Positions 25,640 through 34,108 are shown, counted from the stretch's first letter. The stretch is DNA of 64,000 bases from JACKEQ01 sp041389565 (GCA_041389565.1 JAWKRP010000005.1:248001-312000); one strand, 5' to 3'. Program-made: numbers and translations. Notes: generated from the letters alone by a model not told the origin.

Positions 25640-26407
25640 TCACGCGATGGACGCCGACAGCGCGTCGAGCAGGCGCTTCCCGACCGGCTCGCCCGACGAC
25701 AGGGGCACGCCATCGAGCTCGATCACGGGCGCGAGGCCCCGCGTGGCGGACGCGATGTACAGCCCGTCCCACGGGCCTACAGCGAGCGCACCCTGCCGAA
25801 CCACCCGCACGCCCAGGTCTCCCGCGAGGTCGAGCAGCCGCGACACCGTGGTGGACGCCAGGATCCGCCCGTCGGCCGGGGCCGTCCACACGGCACCGTC
25901 GACCACCGCGAGGATGCCGCTCGTCGTACCTTCCGTGAACCGACCGTCCGCGTCGACGAGCAGCACGTCGTCGACCCGGGCCCGCTCGACCGCCGCGATC
26001 CACCCCGCCCGGCTGCCGTGCTTCACGGACCCCGGCAGGAACGGGTCGACCGCGAACGGACCCCGCACGCACCGCACCGGAGCGCCGAACCGCTCCAGCG
26101 AGATCGGCTCGCCCGCGACGATGCGAACGCCCGTGCCGGACAGCGTCACCCGCAGCCGTGCCCGACCTCCCACCCGCGTCACGACATCGAGCATCTCGTC
26201 GGCCAGCCCGTCGGGCATCGGCACGAACGCGGCCTCGCAGCTCGCCCGCAGGCGCGCCAGGTGGAGCTCGAGGTGCGGGATGCGCCCATCGAGCGCGAGG
26301 GCCGTCTCGAACACGGTCCACCCGGTGAGGAAGCCTCGGTCGGTCGCGGGGATCACCGCTTCGTCGAGAGGGGTCAACCGGCCATCCACGCGGGCCCATC
26401 CGTTCAT
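25640..26407 (-). CDS. Class IV aminotransferase (PabC/IlvE/D-amino-acid type)
   Basis: 255 residues from ATG 26407. Motifs include VIPATDRGFLTGWTVFETAL, HLELHLARLRASCEA, the PLP lysine in PGSVKHGSRAGWIAAVERA, DDVLLVDADGRFTEGTTSGI and a C-terminal YIASATRGLAPVIELDG. The last corresponds to the conserved T/S-x-x-x-G-V-x-P-V loop. The family includes 4-amino-4-deoxychorismate lyase, branched-chain and D-amino-acid aminotransferases, and the substrate cannot be settled. Short length favours PabC-like. Confidence 0.82.
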   Translation of the reverse strand: MNGWARVDGRLTPLDEAVIPATDRGFLTGWTVFETALALDGRIPHLELHLARLRASCEAAFVPMPDGLADEMLDVVTRVGGRARLRVTLSGTGVRIVAGEPISLERFGAPVRCVRGPFAVDPFLPGSVKHGSRAGWIAAVERARVDDVLLVDADGRFTEGTTSGILAVVDGAVWTAPADGRILASTTVSRLLDLAGDLGVRVVRQGALAVGPWDGLYIASATRGLAPVIELDGVPLSSGEPVGKRLLDALSASIA

Positions 26408-26488
26408 CGACACGCACTCCGTCGCTGCAGGTGGGGATCCTTAGCGAGGACGGTGTTACGGCGCCGCCCCGGAACCCTGGAGGGCACC

Positions 26489-27655
26489 ATGGCTTACGAA
26501 GGTGTGGACTTCTACGACATCGACGACCTGCTCACCGACGACGAGCGCACCATCCGCGACACCGTTCGGGGCTGGGTCTCCGAGCGCGTCATCCCCATCA
26601 TCGAAGAGCACTACGCCGCCGGCACGTTCCCGATGGAGCTCATCCGCGAGATGGGCGAGATGGGCTTCCTCGGCAGCAACCTGCCCGAGAAGTACGGCTG
26701 CGCCGGCCTGAACAACGTGTGCTACGGCCTCATCTGCCAGGAGCTCGAGCGCGGCGACAGCGCCATCCGGTCGTTCGCGAGCGTCCAGGGCAGCCTCGTG
26801 ATGTACCCGATCTACGCGTTCGGCACCGAGGAGCAGCGGATGAAGTGGCTCCCGAAGCTCGCGTCCGGCGAAGCCATCGGCTGCTTCGGCCTCACCGAGC
26901 CCGACCACGGCTCGAACCCCGACGGCATGGTGACGAAGGCGGTCGACATGGGCGACCACTACCTGCTGAACGGCGCCAAGATGTGGATCACGAACGGCAC
27001 CGTGGCCGACGTTGCGGTCGTGTGGGCCAAGCTCGACGGCGTCATCCGCGGCTTCCTCGTCGAGCGCGGCATGCCGGGCTTCACGGCGCCCGAGATGCAC
27101 GGGAAGCACAGCCTGCGCGCGTCCGTCACGAGCGAGCTCGTGTTCCAGGACGTGAAGCTCCCGAAGGAGAACCTCCTCCCCAACGTGAAGGGGCTGCGCG
27201 GTCCGTTCAGCTGCCTGAACAACGCGCGCTACGGCATCAGCTGGGGCGCGCTCGGTGCGGCGATGGGCTGCTTCGACAGCGCGAAGGGCTACGCGATGAC
27301 GCGCCTGCAGTTCGGCAAGCCGATCGCGTCGTTCCAGCTCGTGCAGAACAAGCTGTCGTGGATGCTCCGCGAGATCACGAAGGGCCAGCTCCTCGCCTGG
27401 CGCCTCGCCAAGCTGAAGGACAGCGACAAGATGATCCCGCAGCAGATCTCGCTCGCGAAGATGAACAACGTCGACATCGCGCTCCAGATCGCGCGGGTCG
27501 CTCGCGATATCCATGGTGCGAACGGGATCCTCAACGAGTACCCGATCATGCGCCACGCGGCGAACCTCGAGTCGGTCTTCACGTACGAGGGCACCCACGA
27601 CATCCACAACCTGATCATCGGTCGGTGGATCACGGGGATCGCGGCTTTCGAGTAG
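26489..27655 (+). CDS. gcdH: Glutaryl-CoA dehydrogenase
   Basis: 388 residues, ATG 26489 preceded by GGAGGG. Visible are LLTDDERTIRDTVRGWV, LPEKYGCAGLNNVCYGL, IGCFGLTEPDHGSNPDGM, KMWITNGTVADVAVVWAK, MHGKHSLRASVTSELVF, and the catalytic Glu in VFTYEGTHDIHNLIIGR with ITG following. The LTEPDHGSN and TYEGTHDIH forms are characteristic of glutaryl-CoA dehydrogenase, which oxidises and decarboxylates glutaryl-CoA to crotonyl-CoA in lysine, tryptophan and benzoate catabolism. It stands alone without other genes of that pathway. Confidence 0.93.
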   Translation: MAYEGVDFYDIDDLLTDDERTIRDTVRGWVSERVIPIIEEHYAAGTFPMELIREMGEMGFLGSNLPEKYGCAGLNNVCYGLICQELERGDSAIRSFASVQGSLVMYPIYAFGTEEQRMKWLPKLASGEAIGCFGLTEPDHGSNPDGMVTKAVDMGDHYLLNGAKMWITNGTVADVAVVWAKLDGVIRGFLVERGMPGFTAPEMHGKHSLRASVTSELVFQDVKLPKENLLPNVKGLRGPFSCLNNARYGISWGALGAAMGCFDSAKGYAMTRLQFGKPIASFQLVQNKLSWMLREITKGQLLAWRLAKLKDSDKMIPQQISLAKMNNVDIALQIARVARDIHGANGILNEYPIMRHAANLESVFTYEGTHDIHNLIIGRWITGIAAFE

Positions 27656-27667
27656 GATCGTTCGTGT

Positions 27668-27782
27668 GTCTGGGGGCCCCCGCGCGCGCCGCTGCGCGTC
27701 GCGCCCGGGCGGGTGTCCTCCGCGCTCGCTGAGCTCGGTCGCTTCGCGACTGCGGCTGCGCCGCACGCTCCGGCCCCCCTGG
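27668..27782 (-). repeat. Multi-hairpin structured repeat, right copy (inverted)
   Basis: Read on the minus strand this matches the element at 21395-21516. The first hairpin (27751-27765) is identical. The second is GTCGC-GAA-GCGAC (27738-27750), where both sides of one base pair have changed. The third is GCTC-AGC-GAGC, and GGAGGACACCCGCC is conserved. The fourth is GCG-A-CGC-GCA-GCG-G-CGC (27686-27702), with compensatory changes around the same A-G mismatch. Both copies close with a CCCAGAC-like end. It begins just after the gcdH stop. Confidence 0.75.
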
Positions 27783-27806
27783 CCCGGCGCCCTGCAGGGT
27801 TTGCCG

Positions 27807-28006
27807 GTCGAGGTCGAGATCGAGGTCGAGGTCGAGGTCGAGGTCGAGGTCGAAATCGAGGTCGAAATCGAGGTCGAAATCGAGGTCGAAATCGAGGTCG
27901 AAATCGAGGTCGAAATCGAGGTCGAAATCGAGGTCGAAATCGAGGTCGAAATCGAGGTCGAGGTGGAGATCGAGGTGGAGATCGAGGTCGATTTCGACTT
28001 CGAGAC
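27807..28006 (+). repeat. GAGGTC / GAAATCGAGGTC tandem array (first)
   Basis: About 200 bases of hexanucleotide repeat: several GAGGTC units, nine copies of the 12-base unit GAAATCGAGGTC, and two GAGATCGAGGTG units, closing with a degenerate GATTTCGACTTCGAG. All reading frames stay open across it because the period is a multiple of three, so long nominal ORFs here are artefacts. The array shares its hexamer and orientation with the one at 29001-29240. Confidence 0.95.
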
Positions 28007-28007
28007 C

Positions 28008-28101
28008 GCGTGCTCCAGTGGACTGCGGGCGCGGGAGCACGGCCCCCCCGCTGCGCGGGTGACGGGGGCCGACTCCCGGCCCTCCGTCCACTGGAGCACG
28101 C
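28008..28101 (+). promoter_or_regulatory. Long hairpin sequestering the ribosome site of the four-helix-bundle gene
   Basis: A perfect 16-bp inverted repeat, GCGTGCTCCAGTGGAC at 28008-28023 and GTCCACTGGAGCACGC at 28086-28101, ends one base before the start codon's CATG. The right arm contains the GGAG (28093-28096) that would be the Shine-Dalgarno of the gene starting at 28103. Nested stems are GGGAG/CTCCC, GGCCCCC/GGGGGCC and CCGC-TGC-GCGG. The RNA would fold into a very stable rod hiding the ribosome site. Whether a protein, such as the gene's own product, opens it is unknown. Confidence 0.65.
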
Positions 28102-28102
28102 C

Positions 28103-28426
28103 ATGTACGAGTTCACGTTCGAAGGTCTCGATGTCTACAAGCTCGCCGTCGGAGTCGCCCGCTGGATGCGCACGACGCACTGGCCCGCCAACGCGAGTCA
28201 TCTACGCGATCAGGCCATCCGGTCGGCCGATTCCGTGGTGCTGAACATCGCCGAGGGCATGGCCCGCGGGGGGAAGCCGGGCGCCAATCACCTGCGCATC
28301 GCGAGCGGGTCCGCGGGCGAAGCGTTCGCGGCGCTGGATGTGGCCGACTTCGAGGGGTGTGCGGAGCGTCGGTCCGAGCTGCGGCGCGTCGGCGCGATGC
28401 TCACGAAGCTGCGCGTGCACGGGTAG
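28103..28426 (+). CDS. Four-helix-bundle protein (23S rRNA IVS / S23 family)
   Basis: 107 residues from ATG 28103. MYEFTFEGLDVYKLAVGVAR corresponds to the F-x-x-L-x-V-Y/W-x-x-A signature of this family. RDQAIRSADSVVLNIAEGMARGG matches Q-x-x-R-S/A-x-x-S-x-x-x-N-I-A-E-G, and RIASGSAGEAFAAL matches the third helix. The family was first seen in intervening sequences of 23S rRNA and is related to the Avd protein of diversity-generating retroelements. Free-standing members have no established function but are basic and nucleic-acid-binding candidates. Here the gene follows a strong RNA hairpin and is bracketed by two hexanucleotide arrays. No reverse transcriptase or rRNA is nearby. Confidence 0.88.
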   Translation: MYEFTFEGLDVYKLAVGVARWMRTTHWPANASHLRDQAIRSADSVVLNIAEGMARGGKPGANHLRIASGSAGEAFAALDVADFEGCAERRSELRRVGAMLTKLRVHG

Positions 28427-28444
28427 GGCCCCGGTGCGCGCGGC

Positions 28445-28927
28445 TCAGAGAGTTGCGCAGCTCGTGCGGAACGCCGACTGGAGCTCGGCCTGCGACGGCA
28501 GTGACGCGTCGGCGTCCATCGAGAAGCTGGCAGTGTGGCGCTGTTCGCCCTTCTTCCTGGGCCCCACGTCCTGCTTCAGGGTGGTCAACGCCATCAGGTA
28601 CCGCCGGCCGACCTTCCCTTCCGGCATCCCCTGGCCGTCCACGACGACGAGGGGCTCGAGCTCGCCGTCGAGCACGACGTTCTGGAGCCGCCCGCCCGGC
28701 ATGGTCCACATGAAGGACGCGCCCGAGCCCACGAGGTTCCGCTCCACCGCGAACACCAGGGTGGTGTGGATCGGGGCGTCGTGGTGGCCGGGCGTCGGGA
28801 AGGAGGTCGCGCTCGAGAGGGTCCCGACGAAGATCCGGTCCGTCGCGCAGAAGTGGGCGAGCTGACGCTCGGCGAGGCCGGCCCACACGGGTTCCGAAGC
28901 GAGTGCGGTCGCAAGCATCGCCAGCAT
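28445..28927 (-). CDS. Secreted protein of unknown function
   Basis: 160 residues from ATG 28927, which follows GGAGGTGAG; an in-frame GTG at 28951 lacks such a site. The N-terminus MLAMLATALASEPVWAG is a short signal peptide. The body is beta-rich: DRIFVGTLSSATSF, HTTLVFAVERNLVG, PGGRLQNVVLDGE and KVGRRYLMALTTLK. This V-G-x-V/L, T-x-V-x-V-x-x-x-L-x-G, G-G, G-x-x-Y-L layout resembles small secreted OB-like proteins found beside metalloproteases, but I do not assign a family. It lies between the two hexanucleotide arrays, convergent with the four-helix-bundle gene. Confidence 0.7.
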   Translation of the reverse strand: MLAMLATALASEPVWAGLAERQLAHFCATDRIFVGTLSSATSFPTPGHHDAPIHTTLVFAVERNLVGSGASFMWTMPGGRLQNVVLDGELEPLVVVDGQGMPEGKVGRRYLMALTTLKQDVGPRKKGEQRHTASFSMDADASLPSQAELQSAFRTSCATL

Positions 28928-29000
28928 CTCACCTCCGTCGACTTGGGACACGCGAAGTCAGACAAGCCCGCCGGCTCGGGGTTCCGCGAGCCTGCCGTCC

Positions 29001-29240
29001 GAATCGAGGTCGAAATCGAGGTCGCGGTCGAGGTCGAGGTCGAGGTCGAGGTCGAGGTCGAGGTCGAGGTCGAGGTCGAGGTCGAGGTCGAGGTCGAGGT
29101 CGAGGTCGAGGTCGAGGTCGAGGTCGAAATCGAGGTCGAGGTCGAGGTCGAGGTCGACATCGAGACCGACATCGATTTCGAGACCGACATCGGTTTCGAG
29201 ACCGACATCGATTTCGAGACCGACATCGATTCCGATTCCG
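29001..29240 (+). repeat. GAGGTC tandem array with 18-base units (second)
   Basis: About 240 bases. It opens with GAAATC and GCGGTC variants, runs through roughly 16 uninterrupted GAGGTC units, a single GAAATC, several more GAGGTC, then four copies of an 18-base unit close to GAGACCGACATCGATTTC at about 29161-29232. It ends four bases before the stop codon of the sulfatase gene on the other strand. Together with 28928-29000, where no gene is visible, it makes up the gap between the secreted-protein gene and the sulfatase gene. Confidence 0.95.
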
Positions 29241-29243
29241 AGC

Positions 29244-30833
29244 TCACTCCGGGAACGGCGCGTCGTACACCAGGTCTTCGACGTACCCGTCCATCGCGGC
29301 CTCCAGCCGCTCCAGGGCCTCCGCGGCGTCCCCCGTGGGGCCCGCAGCCAGCAGATCGTCCGACTCCGTCGGGTCGTTCTCGAGGTCGAACAGCACGGCG
29401 CCCGCCTCCACCCCCTCGAACTCGATGAGCTTGAACCGGCCGTCGGTCACCGCGCGGAACGACTGCGTGTACGGCCCGGGACCGTTCGGCTCGAACGCCT
29501 CCGCGTACCCGACGGTCCGCCCGGGAGCGTCCAGCGCGCCCAGCACGGGCAGGAAGCTCTGCGAGTCGCGGGGCAGCGCACCCGGCTCGGCGTCCATGCG
29601 CGACAGGTCGGCGCCCGCGATGGCGGCGATGGTGTCGAACAGATCGACCGTGTTCACGAGCACGTCGGACACGCCCGGCTCCTGCACGCCCGCCCCGTTC
29701 ACGATGAACGGCACCCGCACGCCCGCCTCGAGCACCGTGCCCTTCGCGAGCTCGAGCTGCGGCAGCGTGCTGGCGGTGGCCGTCCCGTTGTCCCCCACGA
29801 CGAACACCGTGGTGCGCGCGCGCACGTCGGGGTCCATGCCGTCCAGCACGCGCCCGATCGCGAGGTCGATCGACTCGACCATGGCCCGGAAGCGCTCCGG
29901 GCCCGTGGTGTCGGCCGCGGGCGTGTACACCCAGTCCTCCGGGGGGTCGTGGTACGGGATGTGCGCGCCGTTGAACGGGACGTACAGGAACCACGGCTCC
30001 GGCATGTTCTCGGTGAGCGCGATGGACTGGTCGACCGTGTACGCCGTGGCGTACTCCGTGCTCCACGACAGCGAGCCGTTCCGGTTGTTCTCCCAGTACC
30101 GGTAGCCGCGCGGGAACTCGGGGTTCTGGATCGACCGGCCGAGGTTCTCGAGCGAGCCCGTGTGGTACTCGAACCCCCCTCCCGCGGACGGGTGGTCGAG
30201 GTAGCGCGGGAGCAGCCAGGCGAGGTGCCACTTGCCGGTCATCGCCGTGGCGTACGGGAGGTCGGCCCACGCGAGCATCTCGGGCACCATGATCTCGTCG
30301 TACGCGAGGATGGCCGCCGGTGCCTCCTGGTCGATGATGCGCCCGAGCCCGGTGCGCCGACCGTACCGTCCGGTCATCACGGTCGCGCGCGTGGGGCTGC
30401 ACACCGGCGTGGACCACGCGCGGTGGAAGCGGATGCCGGTCTCCGCGAGCCCGTCGATCACGGGGGTCTGCGGGGGGGCGTCGTCGAGCATGCCGTACGC
30501 ACCGACCTTGTCGACCCCGATGTCGTCGAGCAGGAACAAGAGCACGTTCGAGCCGAGCGGCTCCGCGGTCACGGTGGCCTCGGCCTGCACGGCCCCGGTG
30601 GACGCCCGGCACGTCCACTCGCGCCCGAGCCGCGTGCGCTCAGCGGACACCTGGCGCCCGAGCGGCCCCTCCCCGTCGACCGCGACCCCGTCCACGAGCC
30701 ACTGCACAGACGCCGCGTTGGCATCGCAGACCAGCGGATCGCGCCCCTGCACCGGCTCGGCCGGCGAGACGGTGACCTCGAGGGGCGGTCCGCCTTCGAC
30801 GACCGGACCGCAGCTGAACAGCAGGAACCACAT
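29244..30833 (-). CDS. Formylglycine-dependent sulfatase, lipoprotein
   Basis: 529 residues from ATG 30833 with a minimal lipoprotein signal MWFLLFSC. An Ig-like N-terminal stretch (about residues 15-85, with LVCDANAASVQWLVDG) precedes the sulfatase domain. That domain carries metal-binding VLLFLLDDIGVDKVGAYG, the formylglycine signature CSPTRATVMTGRYGRRTG, TGKWHLA, FVVGDNGT and late YTQSFRAVTDGRFKLIEF. The cysteine in CSPTR is expected to be converted to formylglycine; no maturase gene is in the window. The substrate is an unknown sulfate ester. Its stop abuts the hexanucleotide array. Confidence 0.92.
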   Translation of the reverse strand: MWFLLFSCGPVVEGGPPLEVTVSPAEPVQGRDPLVCDANAASVQWLVDGVAVDGEGPLGRQVSAERTRLGREWTCRASTGAVQAEATVTAEPLGSNVLLFLLDDIGVDKVGAYGMLDDAPPQTPVIDGLAETGIRFHRAWSTPVCSPTRATVMTGRYGRRTGLGRIIDQEAPAAILAYDEIMVPEMLAWADLPYATAMTGKWHLAWLLPRYLDHPSAGGGFEYHTGSLENLGRSIQNPEFPRGYRYWENNRNGSLSWSTEYATAYTVDQSIALTENMPEPWFLYVPFNGAHIPYHDPPEDWVYTPAADTTGPERFRAMVESIDLAIGRVLDGMDPDVRARTTVFVVGDNGTATASTLPQLELAKGTVLEAGVRVPFIVNGAGVQEPGVSDVLVNTVDLFDTIAAIAGADLSRMDAEPGALPRDSQSFLPVLGALDAPGRTVGYAEAFEPNGPGPYTQSFRAVTDGRFKLIEFEGVEAGAVLFDLENDPTESDDLLAAGPTGDAAEALERLEAAMDGYVEDLVYDAPFPE

Positions 30834-30869
30834 GGCTGGCACTGTAGCTCCCTGACGACCGCGTGCGTA

Positions 30870-33800
30870 CTACCCCGCCGGAGCGAGCCCGGCGCGCTGA
30901 CGGGTCGCGAACGACGCCGCCACGGCGGCCCTCCCGGGGTCGTGCACCGCCATCGCAGCGGCCGCGAGCTCTCCGCACAGGGCGAGGTCGGCGTCGTACG
31001 CCCCGAGCTGATCGAACACCTCGAGCGCGCCGGCGAGCCGATCCCAGGTCGCGATGTCGCCCTCGCGCGCGGCCAGCACGAGCCGGATGACCTTGCCGGA
31101 CGCCGCGAACTGCCGGTGCTCGAGGGCCTCGAGCTCGTCGATCGCCTCGTCGAGGTGCTCGGCCACGCCTTCGGGACGGTCGCGCAGGAGGTCGGCGAGC
31201 GCCTGGTTGAGCCGGTAGACCCACGCGGACGGGCTGTTCACCACGGAGGCCGTCCGGAACGCGCTCGCATAGTGAGCCGCCGCGGCGTCGTAGTCGCCGA
31301 GCCGTCGGGCCCGCTCGCCCAGCGCGTTCGCGTACGCAGCACGGGGCAGCCAGCCCGCGGACTCCGCGATCTCGGCGATGGACTCCAGCTCCCGACCGGC
31401 GCGGTCCTCGTCACCGAGGTGCGCATACGCGCTGGCCTTGAACACCGCGCTCGCGAGCACCCCCACGGGGTCGCGCCGGCGCTCCTCGGCGGACGCCAGC
31501 AGGTCGAGCGCCTCGTCGAACCGGGCCTGGTGGTACCGGATGACCCCCAGGTTCGCTTCGGCTTCGGCCGCGATGGCGTCCTGCTCGGTGCCCTCGAGCG
31601 TCTGCGCGGCGACGAGCATGCGCTCGGCGACCTCGAGCTGGCCGGCCGCATACGCCGCCCGACCCGCGAAGAAGGCCGCCGCACCGTGCGCCCCGGGCCA
31701 CGGACGCGCGCGCTCGACGACCGCCAGCGCGTCGTCGACCAGCTCCGCCCCCTGCGACCGGCTCCACTGCAGCGCGAGCTCCCCCACGTCCGCCCAGATG
31801 GCCGCCTCGTCGAGCGGCTCCCGCTCGAGCGTGGACCGGAGCGTGCCGAGCACGTCTTCGAGCAGCGGCCACTCCTGCATCGACACGAGCACCGCGACGG
31901 CTTCCTTGAGCGTCAGCAGCGCGGCCCGGGAGTCGCCCGCGCGCTCGAGGTGGAAGGCCCGGCGCAGGACGGTCTCGGGCTCCACGCGGAAGGACAGCGC
32001 GGCCGCGCGATGGAGGCGCGGCACGTCGACGCTCGACTGCTCCAGGATCAGCGTACGCACGAGCGGGTTCACGAACCGGAAGTCGCCCGAGCCGCCCAGA
32101 CCGAGCGGAACCGCGAGCCCCTCCGCGAGCAGGGCGTCGGACAGGTCTTCGTCGAGGGTGACGCGCGCGCGCCGGAGCACGTCGCGCCACCGGACCGCGT
32201 TCACCTCCATCCCCAGCACCGCGGCCCCCGCGAGCGCGAGCGCACCGAAGCGGTCGCGCCGACCGAGCACCCGCTGCAGCCGGCCGAGCCAGACCGTGCG
32301 GGCGTCGACGCGGGACGGCAGTGGATCCGGCGCGCTGTGATCGGGCCGGATGCGACCCTCGGCCACCCAGTCCTCGAAGATCTGGCCCGCCAGGATGGGG
32401 TCGCCGCCCGCAGCCCGCGTGACGGCCGCGGCCGTGGTGGGGTTCCGCACCCCCACGCGATGCTGGACCCGCGCCGCCAGGATCGCGGACGGCAGCGGCG
32501 CGAGGTCGATGAACGTGGGCCGCTTCGACAGTGCGGCGAGATCCTCGTCGACCCGGTGCCCTTCGACGGTCGCCATCACCAGGAAGCGCCCGCCGCGCTT
32601 CTGCAGCCAGTCCATCCACGCCAGCGTGCCGTGCGCGTGCTGGAGCTGCTCGAGCCACACGAGCGGCACACGCGCACCCGCCTCGCGCTCGAGGAACCGC
32701 GCCACGAGCTCGAACCGCTGGTCTTGCGGGCCGAGCGCCACGGGCGGCCGCTCCCCGGGGCCCAGCGCGGGCGCCATCATCTTGAGCAGCGCGGCGGCCT
32801 CCCACGCTTCCTGCCCGACCGACCGGGGGTGCGGGTGCTCCGCGAGGAAGGCCGTGACGCGCTCGAACGCGGCGGACCGGTCGATATCGAGACACCGGAG
32901 CTCGCGCGCGATCATCCCGGCCAGGCCGGCGCGGGGACCCCGGTGCGGCTGGTGGGTGGCGAGGTTCACCGAGCCCACGCCCGTCTCGTGGACCTGGTGG
33001 CACATCCACATCGCGAGGTCGCGCTTGCCCACGCCCGCCTCACCGCGGATGGCGACGATCTCGACGTGCCCGTGGTGCGCCCGCTCCAGCGCGGCCCACA
33101 GCACGCTCTGCTCGACCTCCCGCCCGGTGAGCCCGAGAGGACGCAGCCGGGACAGGGTGATGCCGCCGAGCGCGTCGTCGTTCGAGGACGCCAGGGGCGC
33201 GTCGGGCACGACGATCGGGCCGATCGGGAGAGGCTCGGGCAGCGCTGAGAGCACGCTGTCCTCGTCTTCGAAGTACGGCTGGGTGACCGCGAAGTCGGAG
33301 TCGGCCGCCGGACCCACACCGCCCAGCACTCCGTCGAGCGGTGCCAGCGTGGCGTCGGGCAGGCCGCGCAGGTCGTTCAGGGCGTCGGCCGCGCGCAGGT
33401 AGCGGTCGCCGAGGCGCTCCTGGCGGAGCCGCGACACCCACGCGCCGAAGTCCGGAGGGACCGGGATCGTGCCGCCACGCGGGAGTGTCACGAGGTCGAG
33501 CGCCAGGCGGCCCAGCGCGTACAGGTCGGTCCACGGGCCGATGTCGCGCCAGCGGCCCTGGCGCTGCTCGGGGGGCATGTAGCCCGGCGTTCCGGCCGGC
33601 TGCTCGTGCTGACCGCGCCCATCGGTCTCGAAGGCACGCGCCAGCCCGAAGTCCGCGATCTTCACGCGCCCGTCGGACAGGAGGACGTTCGCCGGCTTCA
33701 GGTCGCGGTGCGTGATGCCCCGGGCGTGCGCGTGCGCCAGCGCCTGGAGCAGCTGCTCGAGCCACGCGCGCACCGTCGGCCAGTCGGACTGCCCACACTT

Positions 33801-34100
33801 CGACGTGAGGTTGTCGGGCGCGAGCTCCATCACCACGTACGGCGAGCCGACGGGCAGGGCTTCGCCCCCCTCCCCCTCCTTCACGACCCCGAAGTCGAGC
33901 ACCTGCACGATGCAGGGATGCGACAGCGTGGCCATCGCGCGGACCTCGGTGCGGAAGGCCTTCAGATAGGCGGGCTGCGCGGCCTGATCGCTCGTGAGCA
34001 CCTTCACCGCGACCTCGCGCCCGTCGCGGGTGGCGGCGTACACCGCGCCCATCCCGCCGCGTCCGAGCTCTCTGACGATGTCGAGGCCTTCCAGGCTCAT
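30870..34100 (-). CDS. Ser/Thr kinase fused to a STAND-like NTPase and TPR region
   Basis: 1,076 residues from ATG 34100. The kinase domain (1-250) has GRGGMGAVYAA, K33, HRDLKPAN at 131, DFGLA at 150 and GTPGYMPPEQ at 170. A second ATPase follows with P-loop IRGEAGVGKRD at about 352-361 and a C-terminal winged region (FGALALAGAAVLG, FRFVNPLVRTLILEQ). From about residue 700 helical TPR-like repeats run to the end. This is the PknK-like or myxobacterial kinase-MalT/AAA-TPR design: cytosolic, lacking membrane helices. The acid residue after the P-loop lysine is R-D rather than the standard T/S-T, which may weaken nucleotide hydrolysis. The diheme cytochrome gene ends 9 bases upstream. Confidence 0.9.
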   Translation of the reverse strand: MSLEGLDIVRELGRGGMGAVYAATRDGREVAVKVLTSDQAAQPAYLKAFRTEVRAMATLSHPCIVQVLDFGVVKEGEGGEALPVGSPYVVMELAPDNLTSKCGQSDWPTVRAWLEQLLQALAHAHARGITHRDLKPANVLLSDGRVKIADFGLARAFETDGRGQHEQPAGTPGYMPPEQRQGRWRDIGPWTDLYALGRLALDLVTLPRGGTIPVPPDFGAWVSRLRQERLGDRYLRAADALNDLRGLPDATLAPLDGVLGGVGPAADSDFAVTQPYFEDEDSVLSALPEPLPIGPIVVPDAPLASSNDDALGGITLSRLRPLGLTGREVEQSVLWAALERAHHGHVEIVAIRGEAGVGKRDLAMWMCHQVHETGVGSVNLATHQPHRGPRAGLAGMIARELRCLDIDRSAAFERVTAFLAEHPHPRSVGQEAWEAAALLKMMAPALGPGERPPVALGPQDQRFELVARFLEREAGARVPLVWLEQLQHAHGTLAWMDWLQKRGGRFLVMATVEGHRVDEDLAALSKRPTFIDLAPLPSAILAARVQHRVGVRNPTTAAAVTRAAGGDPILAGQIFEDWVAEGRIRPDHSAPDPLPSRVDARTVWLGRLQRVLGRRDRFGALALAGAAVLGMEVNAVRWRDVLRRARVTLDEDLSDALLAEGLAVPLGLGGSGDFRFVNPLVRTLILEQSSVDVPRLHRAAALSFRVEPETVLRRAFHLERAGDSRAALLTLKEAVAVLVSMQEWPLLEDVLGTLRSTLEREPLDEAAIWADVGELALQWSRSQGAELVDDALAVVERARPWPGAHGAAAFFAGRAAYAAGQLEVAERMLVAAQTLEGTEQDAIAAEAEANLGVIRYHQARFDEALDLLASAEERRRDPVGVLASAVFKASAYAHLGDEDRAGRELESIAEIAESAGWLPRAAYANALGERARRLGDYDAAAAHYASAFRTASVVNSPSAWVYRLNQALADLLRDRPEGVAEHLDEAIDELEALEHRQFAASGKVIRLVLAAREGDIATWDRLAGALEVFDQLGAYDADLALCGELAAAAMAVHDPGRAAVAASFATRQRAGLAPAG

Positions 34101-34108
34101 GCCGTGTT

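Noticed and set aside
27713..28426. Long open frames across the hexanucleotide array encoding GR-, EV- or ST-rich products
   Set aside because: The repeat period is a multiple of three, so several frames stay open by construction. The only motif-bearing part is the four-helix-bundle protein starting at 28103.
28008..28426. A fragment of 23S rRNA containing an intervening sequence
   Set aside because: No rRNA sequence is visible on either side; only the protein family and the stem recall IVS elements.
27807..29240. CRISPR-like array
   Set aside because: Units are 6, 12 and 18 bases with no unique spacers, and no cas gene is present.
28535..30105. Low-complexity EVEV/RGRG open frames across the second array
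   Set aside because: The same artefact of the hexanucleotide period; antisense to the sulfatase gene.
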